From Cymbidium sinense (lineage: Eukaryota > Streptophyta > Magnoliopsida > Asparagales > Orchidaceae): DNA of 64,000 nt. The notes under the pieces are model-generated. The model was not told the DNA's origin, did no database searches, and was given only the letters and a program-made list of their open reading frames with translations. The number at the start of each line of letters is the position of its first letter. Position 1 is the stretch's first letter. The stretch covers positions 48,700,860 to 48,764,859 of the forward strand of contig CM038221.1 in NCBI GenBank assembly GCA_021442155.1, in the 5' to 3' direction. Below, piece after piece: positions 1 through 11,490 of the stretch. The position numbers were made by a program, and so were the translations under genes.

Positions 1-15
1 CATATTTTCACTACA
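1..15 (+). repeat. 3' tip of the copia 5' LTR
   Basis: Bases 5-15 match the terminal bases of the 3' LTR and end in CA, just before the primer-binding site. The rest of this LTR lies upstream of the window. Confidence 0.75.
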
Positions 16-17
16 AT

Positions 18-29
18 TGATATCAGAGC
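18..29 (+). other. Primer-binding site, initiator-Met tRNA type (copia)
   Basis: TGATATCAGAGC matches the plant copia primer-binding site TGGTATCAGAGC at 11 of 12 positions and lies 2 bases after the LTR end. It is where initiator methionine tRNA would prime minus-strand DNA synthesis. Confidence 0.85.
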
Positions 30-47
30 TAGATTAAAGAGAAAATT

Positions 48-842
48 ATGGTCATGCTGAAGTTTCAAATCAAAAAATTTACTGGCAATAATGATTTCAG
101 CATGTGGAGAATTAAGATGAAAGCACTTCTTGTTCATCAAGGATTATCCGATGCAATCTCAAGGGAAGGGCTAGCTGCAATAATTGTTCTAATGAAGGCA
201 AGAGAGATCATGTTAAAGGCAAACAATGCTATTCTTCTTTCTCTTGGAGATGAAGTCGTGAGAGAAGTTGCCGAAGAAGAATGTGGCATAGATGTTTGGG
301 AAAAGCTTCATTCACTTTTCTTGAAAAGGGTCCTTGGCAAACTAATCTTGAAGAAGCATATACCCTTCAAATGGAAGGTTTAATAGAATCATCCTTGATT
401 TGAAGAATGTGGATGTGAAAATTGTTGAAGAAGATCAAGCAATTATACTTCTTAGTTCCTTGCCATAGAATTATGAACACATAGTTGACACCATGTTATA
501 TGGTAAGTAGACTTTAACTATGACAGAAGTAAAATATATTCTTATGTCCAAGAAAGTACAAAGAAAGTCTGAAAACAAAGAAGAAAGAAATGGAGAATGT
601 CTCGTTGCAAGGGGAAGATCTGAACAAAGAAATAACAGGAATCAGCATAGTAAATCAAGATCGAAATCAAAGGTAACAAGAAAATTTCCCATTTCCATAA
701 AGAAGAACATTTCAAGAAGAATTGTCCTGAAAGGAGAAAGTGGCAAGTTCAAAAAAAAAACAATGACTATGTGGATGGAAAAGTGTCGGTAGTTGCAAAT
801 TCAAATGGATACAAATCATCTGATGTTCTTGTTGTTTTAGCC
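48..842 (+). pseudogene. gag: copia gag (broken)
   Basis: Gag forms the particle that packages copia RNA. The ATG at 48 opens a frame with the TNT1-like start (K-F-T-G-N-N-D-F-S-M-W-R-I-K-M) and stops at 380. Gag-like sequence then continues in other frames, including a basic stretch rich in Arg, Ser and Asn near 600-680. A zinc-knuckle remnant at about 688-740 reads H-K-E-E-H-F-K-K-N-C-P, but the two cysteines that should precede it are gone, and it is in a different frame from the basic stretch. At least two frameshifts and several stops show that this gag is not functional. Confidence 0.82.
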
Positions 843-1262
843 AAACCATGAGGAACTGAATGGATTCTTGATTCAGGGTGTTCCTTTCACATGAGTCCAA
901 ATCAAGAATGGTTTCATGACTTCAAAAGGGAGGAAGGAGGAATAGTCTTGCTCGGTGACAACAAAGCTTGCAAGATTTTGGGTTCAGGATCAATCACAAT
1001 AAAGATGTTTGATGGATACTGTCGAACTCTGCAAAATGTGACATATGTTCTAGACCTTAAGAGAATTTTAATCTATGTTGGAATGTTAGATGCAGGTGGA
1101 TGTATTGTAAAGATAGACAGTGGCAATATTAAAATCACCAAAGGAGCCATGACTATTATGAAAGGCTCAATGAGAAATGGTTTATATGTTCTAGATAGTG
1201 AGACAACTATTAGATCAACTGCTCATGCTATTTTCAATGAGATTGATAGTACTATATTATGA
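843..1262 (+). pseudogene. copia aspartic protease remnant
   Basis: The protease active-site triplet Asp-Ser-Gly is visible at 870-878 within W-I-L-D-S-G-C-S-F-H-M. After it the frame stays open for about 120 residues with the usual copia pattern (L-G-D-N-K-A-C-K-I-L-G-S-G-S-I and later L-Q-N-V-T-Y-V). The frame is entered only after a stop at 849-851 and ends with a stop at 1260, where an intact polyprotein would run on into the integrase. The protease would cleave the Gag-Pol polyprotein inside the particle. Confidence 0.85.
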
Positions 1263-2163
1263 CATTTAAGACTCGGTCACATAAGTAACCGAGGATTGGC
1301 TGAACTTGGTAAACATAATGTACTTTGTGGGGAGGAAGCTAGCAAGGTATGCGAGGTAAAATTCCATAAAGTTATACATAATTCCACGGGCATTTTGGAT
1401 TATGTGCATAGTGATTTATGGGGACCTTCAAGGTTGGAATCTAAATGAGGTGCTAGATACTTTATTTCAATTATTGATGATTATTCTAGATGTATATGGG
1501 TATACAGTCTGAAAACTAAGGATCAAGCATTTGATACTTTTAAAAAAAAGGGAAGAATATGAAAAATTAGGTTGGAAGAAGAATTAAAAGCTTGAGCGGA
1601 TAATGGTCTAGAATATTGAATCAATTTAAGAAGTTTGTAAAGATGAAGGCATTGCTAGACACTTGTAAATATACCTCAACAAAATAGACTTGCAGAAAGA
1701 ATGAATCTAACATTGTTAGAAAGGGTAAGGAGTATGTTAAACGAAGCAGGTTTACCAAAGGAGTTTTGGGTTGAAACTCTAAAAATTTCTTGTTATCTAA
1801 TTAATTGATCACCCTCAGTGGCACTGGACTTGAAGACACCAATGCAACAGTGGACTAGACACATTTCAAATTATAGTAATCTTAGAGCTTTTGGATGTGC
1901 TCCTTATGCACATGTGAAAAAGGACAAAGTGCAAGCTCGGCTCTAAAATGTGTGTTTTGCATTATCCTAAAGGAGTAAAGGGTTATAAGCTTTGGTGTAT
2001 TGAGCCTGGAAATGAGAAGTGCATCATAAGTAGAGATGTGAAATTTAATGAAAAATTATTCCCCTTACTCTCACAAAGCCAAAGCATTGATGAACTTAAG
2101 CTTAAAGACAATGATAAAGTTCAACTACAAATAGGTGAAAATTTTGCGCTAAAATGTGACTAA
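1263..2163 (+). pseudogene. copia integrase remnant
   Basis: The pre-integrase zinc region starts with L-R-L-G-H-I-S at 1265 and is followed by the core signature S-D-L-W-G-P-S at about 1409-1430 and I-D-D-Y-S-R at about 1474. Q-Q-N-R-L-A-E-R-M-N, which carries the catalytic Glu of the DDE triad, lies near 1677-1706. The C-terminal part continues through G-C-A-P-Y-A-H to the open stretch at 1948-2163. Stops and frame changes occur throughout. A working enzyme would insert the cDNA into a chromosome. Confidence 0.82.
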
Positions 2164-2180
2164 TCAAAGAGACACAATTC

Positions 2181-3060
2181 ATGTCAGCGATCAACAAGAT
2201 GAAGAAGGAAGGACGTCCAAGTTATTGTCTATCAAGAGATAGATCTAGAAGGGAAATAAAGCCTCTACAGAGATTTGGTTTTGCTGATATTATAGCTTAT
2301 GCTTTTTCTATAATAAATCAAGAATTTGAAAGGGATCCATTCACATATAAAGAAGTAATGAAATGCAAAGATTCTAATCATTGGTATCAAGCAATGAAAG
2401 AAGAAATGATGCCTTTATATAAAAATCATACTTGGGAACTTAATAATAAACCTGATAATCTAAAGGTAATAAAATGTAAATGGGTTTACAGAATAAAGGA
2501 AGCAATGAATGAAGTCAAGAAATCCAAGTTTAAGGCAAGGTTAGTCGCAAAAGGATTTGCACAAGAAGAAGGGATTGACTTTAATGAACTGTTTTCACCG
2601 GTTGTCAAACAAACATCCATAAGAACGATAATGTCAATCGTTTAAAATTTTGACCTTGAATTGGATCAAATGGATGTTAAAACAACCTTCTTACATGAGA
2701 ATTTGAATGAAACGATTTATATGGTCGAAGGTTTTCATGAAGGAAATCAAAATTTGGTTTGTTTGAGAAGACCAATATATGTTTTGAAGCAATCTTCAAG
2801 ACAAGTACATCCGATTTGATTCCTTCAATAAAGGGATCATTTTAAAATTGCAAATTGGATAATTGTGTACACATAAAAAGGCTCGTATACCATTTTGATA
2901 TACTTATTGTTATATGTAGATGACATTTTAATAGCTAGAAAAGAAAGATCAGAGATTGATATTCTTAAAGGATAGTTGAGTATGAAATTTGAAATGAAGG
3001 ATATCGGTTCTGCAAGCAAGATTTTGGGTATTCAAATTAAAAAAAAAATGGTATGTAGGA
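2181..3060 (+). pseudogene. copia reverse transcriptase remnant
   Basis: An open stretch of 154 residues (2181-2645) carries the canonical start of copia reverse transcriptase: W-Y-Q-A-M-K-E-E-M, then K-C-K-W-V-Y-R-I-K and A-R-L-V-A-K-G-F-A-Q. After the stop at 2643 the homology resumes with L-D-Q-M-D-V-K-T and reaches an intact catalytic Y-V-D-D at 2913-2924. Frameshifts separate these blocks, so no active enzyme can be made, although the catalytic residues themselves survive. Confidence 0.9.
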
Positions 3061-3129
3061 AACTATTTCTTTCACAAAAATAATATTTGGAAAGATTATT
3101 GCATAAGTTAGAAATGCAGAATTGCAAAC

Positions 3130-3840
3130 CTGTTTGGACACCATTAGCCTCTCATTTCAAATTAAGCACCAATGATGCTCCTCATGATGATGTTAAAAAA
3201 AAAATACATGAATCAGATTCCATATACAAATGTCGTTGGTAGTTTGATGTATGGAATGGTATGTACTATACTAGATTTGGCTCACTCGATGAGTATGGTA
3301 AGTAGATTCATGGCCAATCTAGGTAAATCACACTTGGAAGCTTTAAAGTGGGTTCTAATATATGTTAAGGGTACATTAGACCATGGACTGCCATATGGAG
3401 GAGGAGATATTACAAAGGAATTTATCATTGGCTTCACTAACTTGGATTATCCTGGATATTTAGATATGAGAAGATCTCTTTCGTGTTACTTATTTACTAT
3501 TTTGAGGTGTTGTAAGATGGAAATCATCTTTACAACATGGTGTTGCTTTATCTTCAACCGAAGCAGAGTTCATTGCTGTGACCGAAGCTATTAAAGAGGG
3601 TATTTTGTTGCAATTCATTGGGTTTCAAACAAAAAGCTGTTACCATATTCTGTGATAATCAAAGTGCTATACATTTGATGAAAACTCATGAATTTTCATG
3701 CATATTCAAAAATTATCATTTCATCATCGAGATATCAATAGAAAGTGGAATCATTAAAAAAGATTGATTCAATTTTTAATCCCTACCATGCAATGACAAA
3801 GATATTGTTGTATTGAAATCAAAATTCTATTTGATTCGGT
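3130..3840 (+). pseudogene. copia RNase H remnant
   Basis: The open stretch 3172-3594 contains Y-T-N-V-V-G-S-L-M-Y, the lead-in that precedes RNase H in TNT1-type copia elements, then S-R-F-M-A-N-L-G-K-S-H and L-K-W-V-L-I-Y-V-K-G-T-L. The conserved block that normally reads S-S-T-E-A-E is recognisable in another frame near 3550-3570 (tcttcaaccgaagcagag). Later motifs to about 3840 are scattered between frames. RNase H would remove RNA from the cDNA hybrid. Confidence 0.78.
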
Positions 3841-3880
3841 GGGATCGTTTCTCAATTGATTTCTTCACTTGAAGTCTAGA

Positions 3881-3893
3881 TCAAGGAGGAGAT
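3881..3893 (+). other. Polypurine tract of the copia element
   Basis: TCAAGGAGGAGAT is a purine run directly before the LTR start TGTTATTGATCC. It would prime plus-strand synthesis. Confidence 0.8.
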
Positions 3894-4220
3894 TGTTATT
3901 GATCCAATTTCTTGATTCTTTAATATTAGTTTTTTTAGCTTTGTTGGTTTTCTATCTTTCTATTTTTTCTTCTCTGCTTTTGGATAGAGTAGATGTGTGC
4001 ACATCTATAAGTATTGGGTTTTAGATATTCTTTGGCATGGTTAGAAAGGGCTGAACAATATACCGAGATCATCCATTTTGGATTGGCTTTCCTTTTACTA
4101 CTCATTCTTTGTTCTCTCATTTTTACTTCTTATTTTGTATCTTGGTGTTCTTGATATATCAATTCAAGGAGAACTTTCTATAAGGCATCGGTTGAGGGAA
4201 TAATTCATCTTTTCACTACA
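3894..4220 (+). repeat. 3' LTR of the copia element
   Basis: This 327-bp segment starts with TGTTATTGATCC directly after the polypurine tract and ends with CACTACA, matching the end of the 5' LTR at the window start. The TG...CA termini and short length fit plant copia LTRs. Confidence 0.85.
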
Positions 4221-4485
4221 ATATATATTTGAAAAGATGTGTTTTACTTTAAATAAATTGATACGCAACCATCATGATAATTTTTTACCCGAGCCATCTA
4301 ATAAAAAATTGGGATGCATACTTAAGTGGGATGCTGACTGCAAGCTTCGATTATTTGGCTAAAGCATCTCTTTTATACTTAAGATTTTGGATGATGTTGT
4401 AATTTTCAAAATTTTAAAGTTTAAATATTTGAACAATAACTCTCTTTTTTAAAATTATAAATATTTTGAGAGTGTGTATATGTGA

Positions 4486-4574
<89 letters not shown>

Positions 4575-5075
4575 TTATGCATAAATAATAAATATTCTCT
4601 TCTTTACAAGTAGTTCATTTTCTTATTGCAAAATTTTATGTTCTTCTTTAATTTATTTTGACAACATGAACTTCATTTCATTAATATGAAATATCACTAG
4701 AAATAAGCTTTCATAAATCTTATAAACAAACAATCACCAAAAGCGCTTTATTCCATTCAAAATTAATATAAGAAAGAAATTATTTTATCCCAACAAAAAT
4801 ATTGATTGATTTTAGCAAAAATTAAATTAATTTCATTAGAGATTATTGGAGTGTGGAATGAATGAAATATATGGATTTTAAAACTTTAGCTATTTTGATG
4901 AATTAAATAGAAATACAAAATAATTTATTGGAGAAATTAATCGCGTTTACTTTTTTAGTGCATTTCTAGAATTGCTCAATTTGAGTACTCTTAAATACAA
5001 TACATCACATTCTTCACTCACCGCTACTACATGTCACCTACTGCTCGCCAGTGCCAACCTCCCGCCGTCTGTCAT
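4221..5075. other. AT-rich spacer with a compound microsatellite
   Basis: This stretch has no recognisable coding or element sequence apart from the TG/TA microsatellite at 4491-4571. Confidence 0.6.
4491..4571. repeat. Compound microsatellite (TG)n(TA)n
   Basis: About 23 TG units (4491-4536) run directly into about 17 TA units (4537-4571). Alternating purine-pyrimidine DNA of this kind is prone to slippage. Confidence 0.95.
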
Positions 5076-6660
5076 TATGGGCTCCGAAAATTCGCCATTG
5101 ACCTCTCACATTGAAAAGAATGATTTAAGTGTTGGTGAAATTTTTAGAAGGTGAGATAAGACTTGCAGAGATTTCACCCTCATTTGATGAGGACTTTAGA
5201 TCTGGTTCTAGGTTTTCTATAGGCACAAGCATCTATAGTTAATTACCCCTCTTAATGCAGAGAGAACTTTCGTTGATTAATTGTTATTGTGTAAAAGCGG
5301 TATGGAGTTTCAAAATTTAGATTTACAAATTCATTATATTAACTTAAAGCACATGGTTGGGGAATGATGACGCACGATCTAAATCCCATGGTTCCGCTTA
5401 TCCCGGCGCCGGTCCCTCTATTTAGTCGGATGAGGTAGTCAACTGATAGGCGAAGGATCCATGTCATGCAATAGGTCGCCTAAGAAATCCTGTACATATG
5501 GTGGTGTTTGTCTGGAGACAATCTTAAGTCTAAATCGGTAGAGGGCTTTTTTGCAGTCTATCATATGATTCACATCTCAATGTGTGAGCCATTGGGAATA
5601 GTATAGTTATTGTCGTAATATAATAGTGTCATTTGGTGGCAACTAACCGTTCAGAGGACTCTGGTCGTAACTACATCATATGTGGAGCCTATTGGCCAAA
5701 CCACATAGATAGAGGACACGGACCACATCTTTACTAGCATGAGATTGATTGAGAGTGAATATAGAAATACATTTGATTTAATATTGGTTCTTTTGTGAGC
5801 TAGTGTTTTTTAAATTATCACCTTTAATAAACAGTTGAGGAAGATGGATTGAATGGAGTTTTTAAGTATTTAAGGATTAAATTTCATTTAACCATTAAGC
5901 TTAGTGATATATTAGAATTTATATTTGGATTGATACGTAATTTAAATTATTTTAATCTGAAATTAAAATTGCATTTTGATGTAAGTATCCTCCTGCTAAA
6001 ATCTCCAATACCATTTGTTAATTAATCGCATTGAATATATTTAATAACTTTAGATCCGTCTTTGTTTAGCTCATAAAAAAATATCTTTAAGTTAAAGCTC
6101 ATATGTTGTATTTCATAACTTTGCAATTGAATATCTTTTGTATTTCAACAAATGTATTCATATTTTGAAAATTCAATGATTAGTTCATTTAAGCATTTGT
6201 ATTTTGAGATATAAGTATAAATTTGTAATGTATTCTCAAATAAAAAATAAATACTAAATTTATTTACTTTAACCAGCCGACATCCTCAAATACTTGAATT
6301 TAAACATTCAAGATATGTCGTGGGTATGGTATTTAATAATTTAGGTTATTTTATTTCTAAATTACGAGATTAATTTCATATTTATTTATCTTAACTTACT
6401 AAGAATCTTTCAGACATTAAAATTTACACTTTAAATGTATGTGTCGCACATTTTTTAGAAACTAGATAATTTCATCTAATTAATGAAATCATGATTTTGA
6501 AAATCATAATTAGAATAAAATTTCTTAATTTTTGGATTGAAGAAAACTCCATAATTCAAAGAATTTAATTACATATCGCCTTGTTTGTGCTCAAGAGTTC
6601 TGATTCGTGGCATATGTGGAGCAGAATTAGACTTATATTTGCACTCAAAATATTCTATTT
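5076..6660 (-). repeat. Truncated minus-strand LTR of the large Tat/Ogre-like family
   Basis: The reverse complement of this segment is collinear with the 3' part of the LTR at about 34780-36494 and with its partner ending at 51949. Shared landmarks include TAATTAACTATAG, CTAGCTCACAAA, the block around TTTTAATGTCT and the terminal GAGCCCA. The LTR 3' end lies at about 5076 on the plus strand, where the terminal CCCACA has become CCCATA. The 5' portion, about 60 percent of the LTR, is missing. Divergence is clearly higher than between the two LTRs of the nested element, so this is an older relic. Confidence 0.82.
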
Positions 6661-7827
6661 CTACTTGTATTTTATTTATTCATAGAATTTTCTAAACTTA
6701 AATAGTAGGCTTATGCTCTTTTCTTTAAATATTTAAATATAACATAAGTCAAACTATTCAATTAACTCTTATTAACCAACCAACCACTATAGTTTGCTTT
6801 AAAGCATGTAAGTGAGTTATCAAGCTTCATCTTCATTCTCTAAGTTTGATTGTATCAATTGAAATTATTTATTTATTTTATTCACTTAAAATAAAATATT
6901 ATAATTCCAAAGATTTATTGAATAAATCATGATCATGCCTCAATAAGCATTCAACTTATGTTCTTGCTCATGGGATTATCAAACCCAATCTTACCCTATC
7001 TTTTACTCCACTTCAAGTTCTATTTTTATTCAAAATTGAAGTTTAAATTTATTACCAATCCACATGAGTCATGTATTGATCTCAAACTTCACTTATATTT
7101 GACTTGAGCATTTTGTTTTAACATATAAAGCAATAGACTCAAGCACTCATTTCATAAATAAATCAAGTAAATAAACTCATTTTTTTTTGCTTAGTGTATT
7201 CTCATATGATATTAATATTTGATCTCATTCCATTTTAATTATGAAATCATTTCCTTAAGATTTTATATTTTATATTTAACTTAATGTTAAATTATTATTT
7301 TTTAGTCTAAATTTGTAAATTTGACATTTTGATAATTATTCCAGATCATCCCCGAGGCTATATCGAACTTTTTGGCATATCATGCCCCGAGGTGATAGTT
7401 GGTATTTTGAAGCACATAATTCAATCGTTCTCGATAAAGATAACGAGACCTTCAATTACCTGCATAAAAGCAAATATATATGAAATTTCAAATCGTTCAA
7501 ATTTCATTTTAGATTATTAATTTTTGACGTGATTGGTTTCTTTTTAAATAAATCTTGATTCTTCTTCTTTTTTAAAAATTCAAAATTTAGTTAAAATTTT
7601 GGCAGCATTTTGATATAGGGGTTATATCTAACAATTTCTTACACTTATGTCCTATTAAGTAAGGTGAGTTGTCTTCACAACCGTGTATTCAAATACTATA
7701 CCATATCGCATTAGCACATTCTTGAAACCTACAAAAAAAAAAAAAAACAAAACAAAAAAAACAAAAAAAGCAATCATATATATACAAATTTTTTTTACAC
7801 ATCCAAGCATCTCTACACATTCACCAA
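6661..7827. other. AT-rich intergenic sequence, no gene recognised
   Basis: No coding potential or element family was recognised. A somewhat less AT-rich patch at 7340-7460 and an A-run with scattered C bases near 7731-7780 are the only visible features. Confidence 0.5.
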
Positions 7828-8330
7828 CAACAACAATAATAATTTTATATGAGTTCGACTACAACACAACAACAACTTAATCCCACTTTGGGGTGCATGA
7901 ATCCTTTGTGTCTCCATTGTGTCATGTGTCAAATTCTCATTTAAATCAAGATATCTAAGATCATTTTTATACATCTTAACCAAGTCTTTTGGTCTATCTA
8001 CCTTTCTTAACATAATATAATGTCTACTCTCCTAATCGGTCATCTGACTACACTTTATGTGGCCAAACCATCTCAAGAATCTCCCTAATCTTATCTACCA
8101 CTGAGCTACTCCAACCTTTTCCCGAATATACTCATTTTTATTCTATCTCTAAGAGTAAAGCCACTCATCTACCTAAGCATCCTCATCTACTTAACTTAGC
8201 TTATCTTATATCTTTATTGGCAACATTCCGCAAAATTCATCGCGGTCTTACCACCATCTTATAAAATTTTTTCTTTAAATTACTTTTCTATCACATAGGC
8301 AGGATGCATTCCTCCACTTCAACGGTAAGA
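7828..8330 (-). mobile_element. 3' end of a plant LINE (RTE-like reverse transcriptase C-terminus)
   Basis: On the minus strand this segment gives the C-terminal tail of a plant non-LTR reverse transcriptase. The text matches, across frameshifts, the family pattern D-R-I-R-N-E-Y-I-R-E-K-V-G-V followed by a region like L-R-W-F-G-H and then K-D-L-R-Y-L-D-L-N. The last part is open at 8013-7813 and starts M-L-R-K-V-D-R-P-K-D-L-V-K-M-Y-K-N-D. The plus-strand CAACAACAACTTAATCCCAC around 7870-7890 corresponds to a GTT-rich 3' tail. Only about 0.5 kb remains, which is the 5' truncation usual for LINEs. Confidence 0.72.
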
Positions 8331-9390
8331 AAAAAAAATTAAATTTGAGAGATTATCGGGTTGATTTTATGTTGAATAGTAAGAAATATGCCCAAAATCG
8401 AGAGGAACCCGCCATGGTGAGTTGCCTCTGTTACAAGGAGATGATCGGAGGAGGAATTGGGAAGGGTATGCCGAGAGAAACCCGCCTGATGACTGAGTCA
8501 TCTCTTGGGTGCCAAAAGAGAAGGTAGGGGTTGGAGGAAGATATGTCATACCAGAAGGAGCAAGATTTAAATATCAACTAAGATCAGTGAAAATGGAAAC
8601 TTTAAACCCTGCACAATAACATCCATGTCGCATTATCTTATTCTAAATATTATTAGGTTTGGCAAAGAAAATTTGGGTAGGATTCAGCCCATATTCTATT
8701 AAACAACAAAATGAACATTTAAATCCCCATGGAATGTTATTTTAGCTCCCTCAGCATCTTGCCTAAAATTTGGATTTGAGAAGTTCGAAAGCGGGCTAAT
8801 TAACTCTAATTCTATAGGCCCACTATCTCATATGGGCCTTGTGCAGCAAAGACACGTGAGCCAGGAGTGCAAACTGCAAGGGAAACGGACTGAGGGATTA
8901 GGTCGATTCAGGGTGATATGAATAGGAGGTTTCAGTTATATGAGAGGGAAGATTAAGGGAGAGATAGGACAAGTCTTGACAGAAGTGCGAATAAGGGAGT
9001 TCGGATGAGATGAAGAAATAGGGGAAGTAGGGAGACGGGATTTATGAAACTTGATGAGAGGAAGAGTGAGGCACGAGAGTGGGCCACCGACTGAAGCTAC
9101 TGCTGCTTCAATCAGACAAAAATCAGGCAGGAGAAAGAATGGACCAGGGAGCCTTATCTTCTTGGAATTTCGGTCGAACCACTCGAGAGAGAAAGAGAGT
9201 GGGGGAAAGAGAGCGGAAGGGGCTTCGGTTGGAGGGAAGATCGAGCGTGATTCGCTCGGCTGCCAGAGGAGATGCAGACGGGGGAGCCGACAGACGAGCG
9301 ATAGAGCCCACGGGCCAACCAAGCGTGCGTGAGAGGGGGAAGTTTCGGTTGAAGGGGAGGGACAGAAGAGAGTGATGTTTATAAATCAAT
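8331..9390. other. Purine-rich, GC-richer segment of unknown origin
   Basis: This segment is much richer in G than its surroundings, especially at 8990-9375, with many GAGAG and GGAAG runs. Overlapping open frames of 60-130 codons occur on both strands at 8936-9389. That is expected where base composition removes stop codons, and none resembles a known protein. A degenerate motif near CAACCGAAG/CAACCGAAAC recurs on the minus strand. It could be a leader region of a gene or element, but nothing proves this. Confidence 0.4.
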
Positions 9391-9689
9391 CATCTAAAAT
9401 ATATATTTATAATCTGATCATATTTATTATTTTTTTGAATTATGATATACCACCATTAAATTATTATGAATTTTATAAAAAAAAAAATATGGGTTAAACT
9501 TTTATGAATTTCAATATTTGAATGTCAATTTAAAATTTTGCTTAAAAGTATTTTTATAATAAAGAAAGGATGATAGTGTATGTAAAAGCCCCAAAAAATA
9601 TGGTGCTTGGAGGGAAGTATGAAAGGGAATCGGTTGCTCGTAATTTTTTTTTTCATTTTTTATTTTTTTTAAAATAATATTACGGGCCA

Positions 9690-9830
9690 ACTGTCATCAA
9701 TAATCACAAATTATCGATAATCATCTATTACTACTGTCCGTCATCATCTATCACCTACTGTCTGCCATCATCTATCATTTGTCATTATTGCCACCTATCA
9801 TCTATCATCTATCATCACTGTCAAATAGCT
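9690..9830. repeat. Degenerate CATCTATCA-rich low-complexity repeat
   Basis: The words CATCATCTATCA, CATCTATCATT and CATCTATCATC recur without a strict period. Confidence 0.7.
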
Positions 9831-10384
9831 CTCAATGATTAAGAGAAAAATTTTCAAAAAATTTTAAAAATAAGAATTTATTTTAGAGCCATTTAAGCAT
9901 AAAAAATGAATTTCTTTAATTTATTTTACATCAACTAAATATCTTATAAAATATTTCAGTTAATTTGCACTGCATTTAGAATGCCCTATAATTTTAAATA
10001 TGTGCAACTAAATAAATCCTAAATAACATAACCTAAATAACATAGATGAGTTAATTTCATATCAATTTTGCTGACTCTTTTTATCAGTTAAATGATGAAT
10101 TAGATTAGTGAGAGAATTAGAGAATTCAAAATATGTCTTACCCTACAAATTTAATGAAAATAAATTACTTTGATTTATTTTATCAGTCAACAAAAGTAAT
10201 GAGATTGTTGATAAAATTTTATGTCAATGAAAGTTTTAAAATTTTATGTTATAAAAAAAAAAAAGTTAGAAAATGTTTCTGGAAAAAAATCTATTCTACT
10301 TATGTACTACAAAAGCACTATATCGTATAATTAATGTTGCTTAACTAAATAATTTATTTTAATTGAAGTCCACATTTCAGAAAA

Positions 10385-10398
10385 TGAGAGAGAGAGAG

Positions 10399-10456
<58 letters not shown>
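10385..10456. repeat. Compound microsatellite (GA)n(GT)n(GA)n
   Basis: GA repeats flank a block of GT repeats in one continuous dinucleotide tract. Confidence 0.93.
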
Positions 10457-10457
<1 letters not shown>

Positions 10458-10976
10458 TGATTGTTCTTCTGCTGCGGTTGTTTTTCACGTTCTAAGGTCA
10501 TTGTTTAAGAAAATTTTGGTTTAAAAGATTTGTGGTATTCGTTGCATGGTAAATATATGGGATTTCATCTCCGTTATAAATTACAATAAAGTGAAAGAAT
10601 CATTTTAGTGTGCGAGCGCGACGGCAAAGTTGGCCTTTTGCATTACATGCATCCAACTGTAGATCTCGACCTGAATTAAGTTTTTCAGGAACTTGTTTTC
10701 TCACTAACCACAGAATCGGTTCTTGAAGTTTAGTAAATAATCTTTAAATAATCGCATTTTAATTAATATCATACAATTATTTATGTGTTAGTTGAAATGA
10801 AATTTCAAATCAAGTATTTAATATTTGATTAAATGTCTCTATACAACTCGTTGTCATATTAATTTCCATCAAAAGAAAATATATAAAAAAAAGTGTCGGC
10901 AAATCAAAGGTTGGACCCTTAATGATTATACAGTTGGGATAGTTCTGCATAACTAGTTTCTGATCAAGAAATGGCT

Positions 10977-11175
10977 AATTTTTTAAAATAAATATTAAAT
11001 AAATAGTAATTATAATTTTAAGAACATATAAAAATTTAAAATTTTAGTCGTCCCATATGGTTGACGACCAGCCACCTAATCACGAGGGAGCGCGCAACTT
11101 ATGCGATTATTCATCAGTCGTCGATAATCTTGAAACTTTAGTAAAGTCGGGTCGACCGATTATTGGGCGACTAAA
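10977..11175. repeat. Left terminal inverted repeat region of Mutator-like copy 1
   Basis: The AT-rich outer 46 bp pairs with 15825-15869. The inner part contains degraded hairpin words such as TAGTCGTC...GACGACCAG and CGACCGATTATTGGGCGACT, counterparts of the cleaner hairpins at 57583-57780. Confidence 0.75.
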
Positions 11176-11349
11176 CTAAATAATCAGTGGTAGACCCAGA
11201 GCTTATTTTTTCTTTCCCAACCCCAAAAAAGTAGACGTTCGATCTCGACTCCACCGCGCACTAAAATTTCACGTAGGACTCTCAGCTCCAGCTCCTTAAG
11301 CTCGGCTCCAGCTCGCACGATCCGTCCCTCAAGGTATATTTTCGATTTT

Positions 11350-11490
11350 CCTAGTATTCCATTTTTTTGCGAGGGAAGAAGTTTTGCAAGTGATATTACA
11401 TTTCTCTAGTATTCCATTTCCTAGTATTCCATTTCTTGAAGTTGTAGGAGTGTTTTTGATGAGTTCGGTTTCCCTAGTATTCCATTTCCC
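11350..11490 (+). repeat. Short repeats CTAGTATTCCATTT in the leader of copy 1
   Basis: The word CTAGTATTCCATTT occurs at about 11351, 11406, 11421 and 11473, in the leader before the transposase remnant. Two of the copies are exactly adjacent (15-bp period). Confidence 0.85.

Larger units (their letters stand above)
1..4220 (+). mobile_element. Decayed Ty1/copia LTR retrotransposon (TNT1/Tork-like), 5' LTR mostly off window
   Basis: The order primer-binding site, gag, protease, integrase, reverse transcriptase, RNase H, polypurine tract and LTR is the copia order. The last 12 bases before the primer-binding site (TTTTCACTACAA, 5-16) recur at the end of the 3' LTR (4210-4221), which ties the two LTRs together. 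The gag start (W-R-I-K-M-K-A-L-L-V-H-Q-G-L near 100-150) and the RNase H region resemble the TNT1/Tork group. The reading frame is broken many times, so the copy is dead. The target-site duplication cannot be tested because the 5' LTR start is outside the window. Confidence 0.93.
9391..10976. other. AT-rich intergenic sequence with low-complexity patches
   Basis: A degenerate CATCTATCA-type simple repeat covers about 9690-9830 and a compound microsatellite lies at 10385-10456. No gene is recognised in the rest. Confidence 0.55.

Noticed and set aside
8936..9389. Overlapping open frames on both strands in the purine-rich island
   Set aside because: Four frames are open at once because of base skew, and none has a recognisable domain.
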